A DNA stretch of 64,000 nucleotides from positions 36,381-100,380 of the forward strand of contig NZ_CAJATU010000101.1 in assembly GCF_903944925.1 (NCBI RefSeq), given 5' to 3'. Positions 46,811 to 54,795 of the stretch are shown here, one piece after another. The stretch's first letter is position 1; each line of letters opens with the position of its first letter. This DNA comes from an uncultured Rhodopila sp. (GTDB lineage Bacteria > Pseudomonadota > Alphaproteobacteria > Acetobacterales > Acetobacteraceae). The position numbers and the translations under genes were made by a program. The notes below the pieces were generated by a model. That model made no database searches, was not told the DNA's origin, and saw only the letters and a program-made list of their open reading frames with translations.

Positions 46811-47218
46811 TCCACCCTGCGGCGCGGTCTTGAAGGTTGCCTGCTTCGGCAACCGCGTTTTTCGTTGGGATCAGTCTACGGCGGCCGGGGGGATACGGCA
46901 AAGACAAAAATCCCGACGATGGTATCGCTTTACATGCCAGGCTGTATCAACGGGACGGGCAACGGCCGCGTGCCGTCGGCGTGTTCATGCAACGGCAGTA
47001 CAATATTAAAGGTCCCTCGACGCGGCTTGCCGATGTTCTGCTGATGGTAGCGTTATAAATTGGCCGGACTCGGTGGTTTCCGCCGGGCGACCCGGCAATG
47101 GTATCGTTCGCTTGTTTCGATTTATTGTATTGATTGTGCAGTTGCGAGGTGGATGATTCTATGAAATCGAGAAAGAGCCACAGCATTGAGGCTTGGGATT
47201 TCTTCAAAATATTCGTCG
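46811..47218. other. Promoter region between regulator A and the dehydrogenase scar
   Basis: About 400 bases, AT-rich from 46890 to 47218 relative to its surroundings. It separates the leftward regulator from the conserved motif at 47219. A short frame from ATG 47161 (53 codons) has poor codon bias and runs through the conserved regulatory motif, so I do not call it. It is some 225 bases longer than the equivalent region of copy B. Confidence 0.4.
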
Positions 47219-47238
47219 ATACGACCTTTGGGTTATAT
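47219..47238 (+). promoter_or_regulatory. Conserved promoter/operator motif, copy A
   Basis: ATACGACCTTTGGG at 47219-47232, continued by TTATAT. The same 14 bases, then CTATTT, occur at 51790. The distance from motif start to the start codon is 106 bases here (to the scar start GTG 47325) and 105 at copy B. It is probably the binding site of the paired NarL-type regulators or part of the promoter. Confidence 0.65.
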
Positions 47239-47324
47239 GCACGGCCGCGGGAAAGCTATCTTATGTCAATCAAGGGTCCCGGGCGAACGATGCCTGCCGA
47301 CAACGAGACCCGGGGAGGCTGATC

Positions 47325-47665
47325 GTGACTTCCAAATATGATTTCTTGTGCAGTGCAGTGCCGGTTTTGCGAATGCCACCCGCCGGTGTGAATGAGTCTG
47401 CTGTCCGGCGGGCATCGAGACCGGGGACGCGGTTGCGACAAAGGCGTGGTTGAACCTATCGGCTTCGGCATGACGTGACGACTCCACAGGGGTTTTGCAG
47501 GGCCTTTGATATCCGGCTTCCGAAGCCATCGATAGACTAGTCCATCGACCGCTTGCCGCGGTCGCCGGAAGGACTGTGCGATTGCCGTCTTCGCGGAAGA
47601 CATCGGCAAAATGCTGACCGATGCAATCCCCAACGGCGGCGCCATTTTCGTTCGCTTCGGAGTAG
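47325..47665 (+). pseudogene. Remnant of a PQQ-dependent alcohol dehydrogenase (internal deletion)
   Basis: GTG 47325 opens MTSKYDFLCSAV, matching MTSKFRLLGSAA of the intact gene at 51895, then sense is lost. From about 47552 sequence matching the enzyme's last ~35 codons returns: VAGRT, then after a one-base loss a segment equal to AEDIGKMLTDAIPNGGAIFV (intact: GDIGKQMTDATPEGGTLFV), then GAG TAG at 47660-47665 followed by four bases and an ATG, as GAG TAA and ATG follow the intact gene. About 1.4 kb of the ~1.7 kb gene is missing. The remnant cannot code. Confidence 0.82.
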
Positions 47666-47669
47666 TGAC

Positions 47670-48128
47670 ATGCAGCACCATCAGAATCTCAGCCGTTTCG
47701 CCGTTGGCATGCTTATCGCCGCCGCCGTTGCGTGGCCGGCCGGAGTTCGCGCGCAGGCGCCAGGCGCCGATCCCGCAGCGCCGGCGACGGCGCTGGCCGA
47801 ATCGGAAAACCCCGGCGACACGCAGCAGGCGATGCTGCAACCAAGCAGGATAGTGCCAAGGAATTCCGAACTGGAGATGATCGCCGAGGGCCAGAAGATC
47901 TTCAACGGCACGTGCTCGCACTGCCACGGCCCGGACGCCGTCCAGTCCGTCAGACGGCTCGATCTGCGCCAGTTGCGGCATCGCTACGGTGAAACAACGG
48001 AAACGGTGTTTGACGAAACGGTCAACAAAGGCCGGCCGGCGAAGGGGATGCCGAGCTGGAGCCAGGTGTTTACCGAGGACAAGTTCCGCAAGCTGTACGC
48101 TTACCTGAGCACGATCCAGTCTCCGTAA
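47670..48128 (+). CDS. Periplasmic c-type cytochrome, XoxG-like
   Basis: 152 residues: signal peptide (to about residue 29, PAGVRAQA), a low-complexity linker, then a single-haem domain with CSHCH at 82-86 and a likely Met ligand in RPAKGMPSW. The haem domain is about 80% identical by eye to the cytochrome half of the fusion at 53609-54736. It starts directly behind the deleted dehydrogenase, at the same junction as the fusion follows the intact one, so it was once that enzyme's electron acceptor. It now lies 56 bases before petABC. It may still accept electrons from the intact dehydrogenase. Confidence 0.9.
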   Translation: MQHHQNLSRFAVGMLIAAAVAWPAGVRAQAPGADPAAPATALAESENPGDTQQAMLQPSRIVPRNSELEMIAEGQKIFNGTCSHCHGPDAVQSVRRLDLRQLRHRYGETTETVFDETVNKGRPAKGMPSWSQVFTEDKFRKLYAYLSTIQSP

Positions 48129-48184
48129 CGGTCTAACCGGCCGTTAGCCGCAGGCGCACCAATCATACGCACAGGAGGTCGGCG

Positions 48185-48742
48185 ATGACCGGCATGCAAA
48201 CTGCGCCCATCGGCCCGTCCGATGCGGTGCCGAGACGGGATATTCTGACGCTGGTCGCGCTGACCGGCGCGGCAATCGGCGTCGCCGGCTATGCCTGGCC
48301 GCTGATCGACTTCATGAACCCGTCGAAGGACGTGCTGGCGCTGGCGTCCGTCGAGGTGCCGCTGGAGGCTATTTCGCCCGGCATGGGCATCACCGTGGTC
48401 TGGCGCGGCAAGCCGATTTTCGTGCGCCATCGCACCGACGCCGAAATCCAGCAGGCCCGGAACACACCGCTCGATCAACTGAGCGACCCGCAGGACGATC
48501 GCGCGCGGGTGCAGCCCGGCCATGAGCAGTGGATCGTCGTCGTCGGCATCTGCACCCATCTCGGCTGCATTCCGCTGGGCAACAAGCCGTCGGAGATGCG
48601 CGGCAACCTGGGCGGCTGGTTCTGCCCCTGCCACGGCAGCCAGTTCGACACCTCCGGCCGGATTCGCGTGCCGCCGGCGCCGAGCAACCTGCCAATCCCG
48701 CCCTACACGTTCGAGAGCGATACAAAAATTCGCATCGGCTGA
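48185..48742 (+). CDS. petA: Ubiquinol-cytochrome c reductase, Rieske iron-sulfur subunit
   Basis: 185 residues, typical length. Twin-arginine start (PRRDILTLVALTGAA) with one membrane helix, then the 2Fe-2S ligands in CTHLGC (Cys123, His125) and CPCHGS (Cys147/149, His150), with the Cys128/Cys149 disulfide positions kept. It ends PPYTFESDTKIRIG, as alphaproteobacterial PetA does. First of petABC. An unusual four-residue insertion (KPSEMRG) separates the cluster loops. Confidence 0.96.
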   Translation: MTGMQTAPIGPSDAVPRRDILTLVALTGAAIGVAGYAWPLIDFMNPSKDVLALASVEVPLEAISPGMGITVVWRGKPIFVRHRTDAEIQQARNTPLDQLSDPQDDRARVQPGHEQWIVVVGICTHLGCIPLGNKPSEMRGNLGGWFCPCHGSQFDTSGRIRVPPAPSNLPIPPYTFESDTKIRIG

Positions 48743-48768
48743 TTTTTTTTGTTCCGGAGACCCCTGTC

Positions 48769-50007
48769 ATGACCAGCGGACTTGCCGGATGGGTCGACAC
48801 CCGTCTGCCCATCGTTACATTGATGCGGAAAGAATTCGGCACGTTCCCGGTGCCGAAGAATTTCAACTACTTCTGGAATTTCGGCGCGATATCGATGCTG
48901 CTGATGGTGGTGATGATCAGCACCGGCGTGGTGCTGGCGATGGACTACATGCCGAACGCCGCCGAAGCCTTCGGCAGCGTCCAGCACATCATGCGGGACG
49001 TGAACTACGGCTGGCTGGTTCGCTACCTGCACCAGAACGGCGCGTCGATGTTCTTCATTGCCACCTACATCCATACGTTCCGCGGCATCTATTACGGTTC
49101 CTATAAGTCACCGCGGGAATTGCTGTGGATACTCGGCGTCGTCACGCTGCTGATCATGATGTCGACTGCGTTCATGGGCTATGTGCTGCCCTGGGGGCAG
49201 ATGTCCTACTGGGGTGCGACCGTCATTACCAACATGTTCGCCGCCATCCCGTTCGTCGGCGATGCCGTCGTCACCTGGCTGTGGGGCGGTTTCGGCGTCG
49301 ATAGCCCGACACTCAGCCGTTTCTACAGCCTGCATTACCTGCTGCCATTCGTTCTGGTGGCGGTGGTGCTGCTGCACATCACGGCCATCCACAAGGTCGG
49401 GTCGAACAATCCGCTGGGCATCGACGTCAGGTCGCCGCAGGATACGCTGCCGTTTCACCCTTACTACACCATCAAGGATTGCTTCGGACTGTGCGTGTAT
49501 TTGGCTCTGTTCGCTGTGCTGGTGTTTTTCGCGCCGGACCTGTTCGGCGACCCGACCAATTTCATTCCGGCGAACCCGCTGCAAACCCCGGCCGACATCC
49601 AGCCGGAATGGTACTTCCTGCCGTTCTACGCCATCCTGCGGGCGGTGCCGAACAAGCTGGGCGGAGTCGCGCTGATGTTCGGGGCGATGGCCATCCTGCT
49701 GGCGCTGCCGTGGCTCGACACCAGTCCGGTGCGCAGCGCCCGGTTCCGGCCGATATACCGTCCGCTGTTCTTTGTCTGGCTGGCCTCGATCGTCTTGCTG
49801 GGCGCCGTCGGCGCGCACAAGCCGGAAGGCATCTGGGTGATCCTCGGCCGCATCGGAACGATCTATTATTTCGGCCACCTGCTGGTGGTCATGCCCATCC
49901 TGGGGCGGTTCGAACGGCCGCTGCCGCTGCCGGACAGCATCAGCCGTCCGGTCATCACCAGGAACGCGCTGCCGCGCGGCGCGTCCGTAGCGGAGATCCG
50001 GCCATGA
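48769..50007 (+). CDS. petB: Cytochrome b of the bc1 complex
   Basis: 412 residues from ATG 48769. Eight predicted helices, the four haem histidines in HGASMFF-like and LHYLLPF regions, Qo motifs GYVLPWGQMSYWGATVITN and PEWYFLPFYAILRAVP. It oxidises ubiquinol and passes electrons to cytochrome c1 and the Qi site. It lies 26 bases after petA, and its stop overlaps petC (ATGA). Confidence 0.97.
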   Translation: MTSGLAGWVDTRLPIVTLMRKEFGTFPVPKNFNYFWNFGAISMLLMVVMISTGVVLAMDYMPNAAEAFGSVQHIMRDVNYGWLVRYLHQNGASMFFIATYIHTFRGIYYGSYKSPRELLWILGVVTLLIMMSTAFMGYVLPWGQMSYWGATVITNMFAAIPFVGDAVVTWLWGGFGVDSPTLSRFYSLHYLLPFVLVAVVLLHITAIHKVGSNNPLGIDVRSPQDTLPFHPYYTIKDCFGLCVYLALFAVLVFFAPDLFGDPTNFIPANPLQTPADIQPEWYFLPFYAILRAVPNKLGGVALMFGAMAILLALPWLDTSPVRSARFRPIYRPLFFVWLASIVLLGAVGAHKPEGIWVILGRIGTIYYFGHLLVVMPILGRFERPLPLPDSISRPVITRNALPRGASVAEIRP

Positions 50008-50765
50008 ACAGGTTCGTTGTCATCGCGGCGCTGGCCGGTCTGGCATTCGGCGCAACGGCCCGGGCGCAGGAGGCCGACACGCTGACGCCGCCCTCGCAGA
50101 GCTGGCGCTTTGCCGGACCGCTCGGCACCGTCGACCAGGCGGCGGCGCAGCGCGGCTTCCAGGTCTATGCCGATGCCTGCTCCAACTGCCACGGGCTGAA
50201 ATACCTGCACTACCGCGACCTCAGCGGCATCGGCTTCACCGCGGCACAGATCAAGGAGATCGCGGCCAGGTTCATGGTTCCGGCCGGTTTCGACAACCAG
50301 GGCAACGTCGTGACCAGGCCGGCGACGGCCGCCAGTCCGTTTCGTCCGCCGTTTCCCAATGACGAGGCGGCGCGCGCCATGCTGAACGGGGCGCTGCCGC
50401 CCGACCTGTCGCTGATCGTCAGCTCGTTTCCCAATGGACCCAATTATATCTACGCGCTGCTGACCGGGTATCAGGATCCGCCGGCTGACGTGAAGCTTGC
50501 GGACGGCATGAACTACAATCCGTACTTCCCGGGCCACCAGATCGCCATGCCACCGCCGCTGAACGAGGGGGACATAACGTATACGGACGGCACCGCTTCA
50601 ACCGTGGCGCAGAATGCGCATGATGTCGTCACCTTCCTGGCCTGGGCGGCGCATCCCGACATGGTGCAGCGCAAGCGTATCGGTTTCGGTGTGGTGCTGT
50701 ATTTCCTCGGCATGGCCGGCGTCACCTTCGCACTGAAGCGCAGGATCTGGCACGGCGTGCATTAA
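50004..50765 (+). CDS. petC: Cytochrome c1 of the bc1 complex
   Basis: 253 residues with a signal peptide (cleaved near ARA-QE, residue 21), haem motif CSNCHGLKYLHYRDL (Cys59-His63), the GYQDPPADVKLADGMNYNPYF then PGHQIAMPPPL (axial Met) region, and a C-terminal membrane anchor RIGFGVVLYFLGMAGVTFAL. Starts at ATG 50004 within the petB stop. Completes the bc1 operon; a strong hairpin follows. Confidence 0.97.
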   Translation: MNRFVVIAALAGLAFGATARAQEADTLTPPSQSWRFAGPLGTVDQAAAQRGFQVYADACSNCHGLKYLHYRDLSGIGFTAAQIKEIAARFMVPAGFDNQGNVVTRPATAASPFRPPFPNDEAARAMLNGALPPDLSLIVSSFPNGPNYIYALLTGYQDPPADVKLADGMNYNPYFPGHQIAMPPPLNEGDITYTDGTASTVAQNAHDVVTFLAWAAHPDMVQRKRIGFGVVLYFLGMAGVTFALKRRIWHGVH

Positions 50766-50770
50766 CACTG

Positions 50771-50802
50771 TCACGCGGCGGCAGCCTGGTGCCGCCGCGT
50801 GA
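50771..50802. terminator. Strong hairpin after petC
   Basis: Perfect 13-bp stem TCACGCGGCGGCA (50771-50783) with TGCCGCCGCGTGA (50790-50802), loop GCCTGG. No T-run on either side, but it lies between converging transcripts (petC and regulator B) and is likely a bidirectional terminator or 3'-end stabiliser. Confidence 0.7.
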
Positions 50803-50812
50803 TCGCTTCAGT

Positions 50813-50950
50813 TCACGGCTTGATGGATCCACCCTTGTTACCTGACTGCGCAATGTTCGCATAGGCGGTAACGAGTTTATCCAGAGTCGCCTGAGTCAGA
50901 AATCCCTCCGCGACGCAGGCTTCATGCTGCGCCTTCAGGAGGACTGTCAA
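50813..50950 (-). CDS. Possible 45-residue protein coupled to regulator B
   Basis: A frame from TTG 50950, overlapping the regulator stop as TTGA, to TGA 50813. It encodes a Lys/Ala/Thr-containing helical peptide (EGFLTQATLDKLVTAYANIA) with good codon bias. There is no equivalent behind regulator A. The TTG start and small size keep confidence low; no family is recognised. It could also be a C-terminal extension reached by frameshift. Confidence 0.35.
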   Translation of the reverse strand: MTVLLKAQHEACVAEGFLTQATLDKLVTAYANIAQSGNKGGSIKP

Positions 50951-51606
50951 ACGCCGGCCGACTGACGCCCGGCCAGGGCGTCGCCGCGCACCGCGACGAT
51001 GGCCTGCGCCCTGGTCTCCACGCCGAGACTGCGCAGAATGGCGGTGACATGTACCTTGACCGTCATGTCGCTGATCGCCAGCTCGCGGGCGATCTGCTTG
51101 TTGGACTTGCCTTCCACCAGCTTTTCCAGCACCGCCGCCTGGCGGGGGGTCAGTGCCACGCCCGTCTCGCCACCGGCATGGTCGCTGTCGCGCCGTATCG
51201 GCTCCGTCCCCGGCGGCAGGTAGACCCCGCCGGCCAGCACCACCTGCAGGCCCTCGATCATCGTCTCCATGGACGACGCTTTCGGAATGAAGCCGACGGC
51301 GCCGCACAGCATGGCGCGCACGATGGTGTCGCGTTCCTCGATGGCGGAGATCAACACGATCGGCGTCGCGGGGGCCACGGCACGGATGCGCAGCAGGCCG
51401 GACAGGTCGTTCGAGTCCGGCAGGCATATATCAAGAGTGACCAGGTCGAGGTCCGGCGTCGCCGCTGCGTGGTCGAACGCTTCCTGGAAGCTGGAGGCCT
51501 CGCGGTAGCTCGCCTCCCACCCCTTGGCGGCGAACAGGCGACCGACGATGTCGCGGATCGCTGCCCGGAACAGCGGATGGTCGTCAATGATCAGAACTGT
51601 CTGCAT
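50947..51606 (-). CDS. NarL/LuxR-type response regulator (copy B)
   Basis: 219 residues: receiver with IIDDHPLFRAAIRDIVGR and the acceptor Asp in LVTLDICLPDSND, LuxR-type HTH with TPRQAAVLEKLVEGKSNKQI then ARELAISDMTVKVHV. Paralogue of 46160-46810. Divergent from the intact PQQ dehydrogenase with 288 bases between, including the conserved motif 51790. Likely activates the alcohol-oxidation operon, like ErbR/AgmR in pseudomonads. It would be phosphorylated by a NahK-like kinase, of which only one is nearby. Confidence 0.92.
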   Translation of the reverse strand: MQTVLIIDDHPLFRAAIRDIVGRLFAAKGWEASYREASSFQEAFDHAAATPDLDLVTLDICLPDSNDLSGLLRIRAVAPATPIVLISAIEERDTIVRAMLCGAVGFIPKASSMETMIEGLQVVLAGGVYLPPGTEPIRRDSDHAGGETGVALTPRQAAVLEKLVEGKSNKQIARELAISDMTVKVHVTAILRSLGVETRAQAIVAVRGDALAGRQSAGV

Positions 51607-51789
51607 CCCACTCTGCTCCGTCCAGGCCCGCTGCCGCGTGTCTTAATTAGCACGATCCGGTCCGCGCGGCGCGGGCCCGGGGATTTATTTTGCGCCGCCG
51701 GGTTTTTTCTCTCGGCGAGACAATTTGTTTTTGCCAGCCGTGTGCAAAACTCCGGCGCCCCATGCTGCACTGCACAAATTACTCGGGCT

Positions 51790-51809
51790 ATACGACCTTT
51801 GGGCTATTT
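51790..51809 (+). promoter_or_regulatory. Conserved promoter/operator motif, copy B
   Basis: ATACGACCTTTGGG at 51790-51803 then CTATTT, 105 bases before the dehydrogenase ATG. Same motif and spacing as at 47219. Upstream (51710-51780) is AT-rich. A weak dyad (ATA...TAT around CCTTTGG) is visible. Candidate regulator binding site or core promoter. Confidence 0.68.
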
Positions 51810-51894
51810 CACCTATAAGGACCAAACGCTAGTGACCGAGGCCAAGATTGCCGGCCCGCGATCCCGGCGGCGGACACTCGGAGGAACGTAGAAA

Positions 51895-53604
51895 ATGACG
51901 TCCAAATTCAGGTTGTTGGGTAGTGCTGCCATTCTCGGGGCGATGCTGGCGGGCTTCGGCACCGCCAACGCGGGCGATGCCCCCGCCAAGGCCGCGGACG
52001 CCAATGGCTGGGCGGTTTATGGCCACGGCTATGACAACACCCGGTACAGCCCGCTGGATCAGGTCAACAGCAAGAACGTTTCCAAGCTGAAGCTGGCCTA
52101 TGCCTTTTCGCTGGGATCGTTGCGCTCCAACGAGGCGACGCCGATCGTCATCGACGATACGCTGTATGTTTCCACGTCGTGGGGGCCGAAATACGTCTAT
52201 GCGCTCGACGCCAAGACCGGCGCGCAGAAATGGAAGTATGAGCCCGAAATCCCCGACGACGTGCTGCAATACGCCTGCTGCGACGTCAACAGCCGCGGCG
52301 TGACGTTTGCCGAGGGCAAGATTTTCGTCGGTCGCCTGGATGGCAAGCTGTCCGCGGTCGATGCCAAGACCGGCAAGGAACTGTGGACCGCGGACGTCGT
52401 CGATTATAAGCAAGGCTCGGTCATTACGTCACCGCCGGTCGTGGTGCGTGACAAGGTCATTACGGGCTTCGGCGGCGGCGAGTATGGCGCGCGCGGCAGC
52501 ATTCAGGCCTATGACATCAACACCGGCAAGGAAGTCTGGAAAACCTGGACCGTGCCGCTGGCGAACGAGCCCGGCGGCGATAGCTGGAAGGGCGACAGCG
52601 CCCAGCACGGCGGCGGCGTGGCCTGGCTGATCGGTTCCTACGATGCGAAGTCGAATTCCGTCTATTGGGGCACCAGCAATCCCGGCCCGTGGGCGACGAT
52701 CGTTCGCAGCACCGGCGATGGCAACTACGGCAAGCTGACGAACCTGCACACCTCCAGCACGCTGTCGATCGATCCGGATACCGGCGCGATCAAGTGGGCC
52801 TATCAGGGCACGCCGGCGGACGCCTGGGACTACGACGGCGTCAACGAATTGCTGCTGACCGATCTGAAGATTGGCGGCAAGGAGACCCCGGTCGGGTTGA
52901 AGGCGGACCGTAACGGATTTTTCTATGTGCTGAACCGCGAGACCGGCAAGCTGATCTCGGCGGAGAAGTTTGTCCCGACCAACTGGGCAACGAAAATTGA
53001 TGCGGCGACGACACGGCCGGTGGAAGATCCGGACAAGCGTCCCGGGCCTAACCATCCGGCGAAGAACATCTGCCCCAACCTGATCGGCGGCAAGAACTGG
53101 CAGCCGATGTCGTTCAGCCCGAAAACCGGGTTCGTCTACATCCCGTCCAACAATATCTGCCAGGATATGTCGGAGCTGAAGGACGTCGAATACCGCAAGG
53201 GCGTGTTCTTCCTTGGCAAGGACTTCACCGCGTTGCCCGGTCCGGGCGGCTATCTGGGCGATATCGAAGCCTGGGATCCGGTGACGCAGAAGGCAGTGTG
53301 GCACAACAAGGAGCCGCTTCCGTTCAACGGCGGCACCCTGGCGACCGGTGGCGACCTGGTATTCTACGGCAACCTGCTGGGCTTCTTCAAAGCGGTTGAC
53401 GCTAAGACCGGCGCCGAGCTTTGGAAGGTGCAGCTTGGCAGCGGCATCGGCGCGGGGCCGATCACCTACTCGATCGACGGCAAGCAGTATGTGGCTATCG
53501 TGGCCGGCCGCACCGCTGCGATCCCCGCGTTTCTCGGGGATATCGGCAAGCAGATGACCGATGCGACGCCGGAAGGCGGCACGCTTTTCGTGTTCTCGGA
53601 GTAA
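51895..53604 (+). CDS. PQQ-dependent alcohol dehydrogenase, lanthanide type (XoxF/ExaF-like)
   Basis: 569 residues with a signal peptide (cleaved after TANA, residue 26). Eight-bladed quinoprotein with the adjacent disulfide Cys128-Cys129 (YACCDVN), metal ligands Glu196 (GGGEYG), Asn262 (SNPGPW) and the catalytic Asp312, followed by Asp314 in WDYDGVNE. The extra Asp two residues on marks lanthanide-using enzymes (XoxF, ExaF, PedH); calcium enzymes have Ala, Ser or Thr. The C-terminus lacks the GGWAG insert of XoxF and ends TPEGGTLFVFSE, so it may be a less studied clade; it is also shorter than XoxF (~600). It oxidises primary alcohols in the periplasm. GGAGG-like site upstream; first gene of the operon. 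Confidence 0.93.
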   Translation: MTSKFRLLGSAAILGAMLAGFGTANAGDAPAKAADANGWAVYGHGYDNTRYSPLDQVNSKNVSKLKLAYAFSLGSLRSNEATPIVIDDTLYVSTSWGPKYVYALDAKTGAQKWKYEPEIPDDVLQYACCDVNSRGVTFAEGKIFVGRLDGKLSAVDAKTGKELWTADVVDYKQGSVITSPPVVVRDKVITGFGGGEYGARGSIQAYDINTGKEVWKTWTVPLANEPGGDSWKGDSAQHGGGVAWLIGSYDAKSNSVYWGTSNPGPWATIVRSTGDGNYGKLTNLHTSSTLSIDPDTGAIKWAYQGTPADAWDYDGVNELLLTDLKIGGKETPVGLKADRNGFFYVLNRETGKLISAEKFVPTNWATKIDAATTRPVEDPDKRPGPNHPAKNICPNLIGGKNWQPMSFSPKTGFVYIPSNNICQDMSELKDVEYRKGVFFLGKDFTALPGPGGYLGDIEAWDPVTQKAVWHNKEPLPFNGGTLATGGDLVFYGNLLGFFKAVDAKTGAELWKVQLGSGIGAGPITYSIDGKQYVAIVAGRTAAIPAFLGDIGKQMTDATPEGGTLFVFSE

Positions 53605-53608
53605 CGTG

Positions 53609-54736
53609 ATGCGGCGTGGCCTGCGCATCCGCCGTCTCGCCGCTGCCCTGGTCGTCGGCGCCGCTTTTGCGGCGCCGGGCCGGGGCGGGGCGGAAATCCC
53701 CCAGGCTCAGCCGTTACGGGTCTGCGCTGATCCGGATGACCTGCCGTTCAGCAGCGCCCGGGCGGCCGAGCCGGGGCTTTATGTCGAACTCGGCCGGAAG
53801 ATTGCGCAATCGCTCGGCCGCCCGTTCGAGCCGGTCTGGGCGCTGAGCTATTTCGGCAAGCGGGCGGTTCGCACGACGCTGCTGGCGAAGACCTGCGACG
53901 CTTATGTCGGCTTGCCGGGCATCAAGGGTTTCATGGGGCCGCAACTGGTCTATTCGAAGCCGTTCCTGCACATTGGCTATGCGATCATGGCACCGGCGGG
54001 CCAGCACATTACGCGGCTGGACGAACTGTCCGGCAAGCGCGTCGCGGTGCAGTTTTCCACGCCGCCGCAGATGGTCCTGGCCGAGCGGGACGATGTAAAG
54101 TCGGTGACGTTCCTCAATCCGGAAGAAGCCGTGAAGGCGCTGGAGCACCACGAGGTCGATGTGGCGTTCATCTGGGGTCCGGTGGCCGGGTATATGAACA
54201 AGACCTCGTTGCACGGCGCTTACGAAGTCACCCCCATCGCCGGTGAGGGCATGGAATACCCCGTGAAAATTGGTTTCAATCGGGCCGATGCCGATCTGCG
54301 CGACAAGGTTGAGCAGGCGCTTGAAGACTCGCGGCCGGTGGTGGCCGATCTGGCGGCGAAATATGGCTTGCCGACGGCGGCGCCGATCGAGCTGGCGGAT
54401 ACATCCTCGCCTGTCATGGTCCTGGCCTCCACCAGTGAGCCGGAAGCGCCCGCCAAGGACGCGGCGGCGGCTCCGTCTGCGGACGATATCGCCGAAGGCC
54501 ATGCGATCTTCAACGGCACTTGCTCGCACTGCCATGGCCCGGACGCGGTGCAATCGGTCCGCAAGATCGATCTGCGCCTGCTGCATCACCGCTACGGCGA
54601 CACCACCGCAACGGTGTTCCATGAAACGGTGACGAAAGGCCGCCCCGCGAAGGGCATGCCGAACTGGAGCGCAGTCTTCAGTGAAGACGACTTCAAGAAA
54701 ATCTACGCTTACCTGAGCACGATTCAGACCGATTGA
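53609..54736 (+). CDS. XoxJ-like binding protein fused to a XoxG-like cytochrome c
   Basis: 375 residues, four bases after the dehydrogenase stop. A signal peptide (to ~28) precedes a periplasmic binding-protein domain of the quinoprotein-associated XoxJ/MxaJ family (about 35-265: RVCADPDDLPFSS, GLYVELGRKIAQSLGRPFEP, VDVAFIWGPVAGYM). A Pro/Ala linker follows, then a one-haem cytochrome with CSHCH at 305-309 and a Met ligand in AKGMPNW (Met350). XoxJ helps activate the dehydrogenase and XoxG takes its electrons; a fused cytochrome cGJ is known from Methylacidiphilum. Here the order is J then G. Fusion is clear because there is no stop between domains. Confidence 0.92.
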   Translation: MRRGLRIRRLAAALVVGAAFAAPGRGGAEIPQAQPLRVCADPDDLPFSSARAAEPGLYVELGRKIAQSLGRPFEPVWALSYFGKRAVRTTLLAKTCDAYVGLPGIKGFMGPQLVYSKPFLHIGYAIMAPAGQHITRLDELSGKRVAVQFSTPPQMVLAERDDVKSVTFLNPEEAVKALEHHEVDVAFIWGPVAGYMNKTSLHGAYEVTPIAGEGMEYPVKIGFNRADADLRDKVEQALEDSRPVVADLAAKYGLPTAAPIELADTSSPVMVLASTSEPEAPAKDAAAAPSADDIAEGHAIFNGTCSHCHGPDAVQSVRKIDLRLLHHRYGDTTATVFHETVTKGRPAKGMPNWSAVFSEDDFKKIYAYLSTIQTD

Positions 54737-54795
54737 GTCTGCGCTGATCCAACCCGCACGGCATGGTGCCGGCGATAACCGAGTGGAGAGGAAAT

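Noticed and set aside
47161..47322. 53-codon frame with a GGTGG-like site in the region before the dehydrogenase scar
   Set aside because: It runs straight through the conserved regulatory motif and the former leader, and its codons are AT-rich unlike neighbouring genes.
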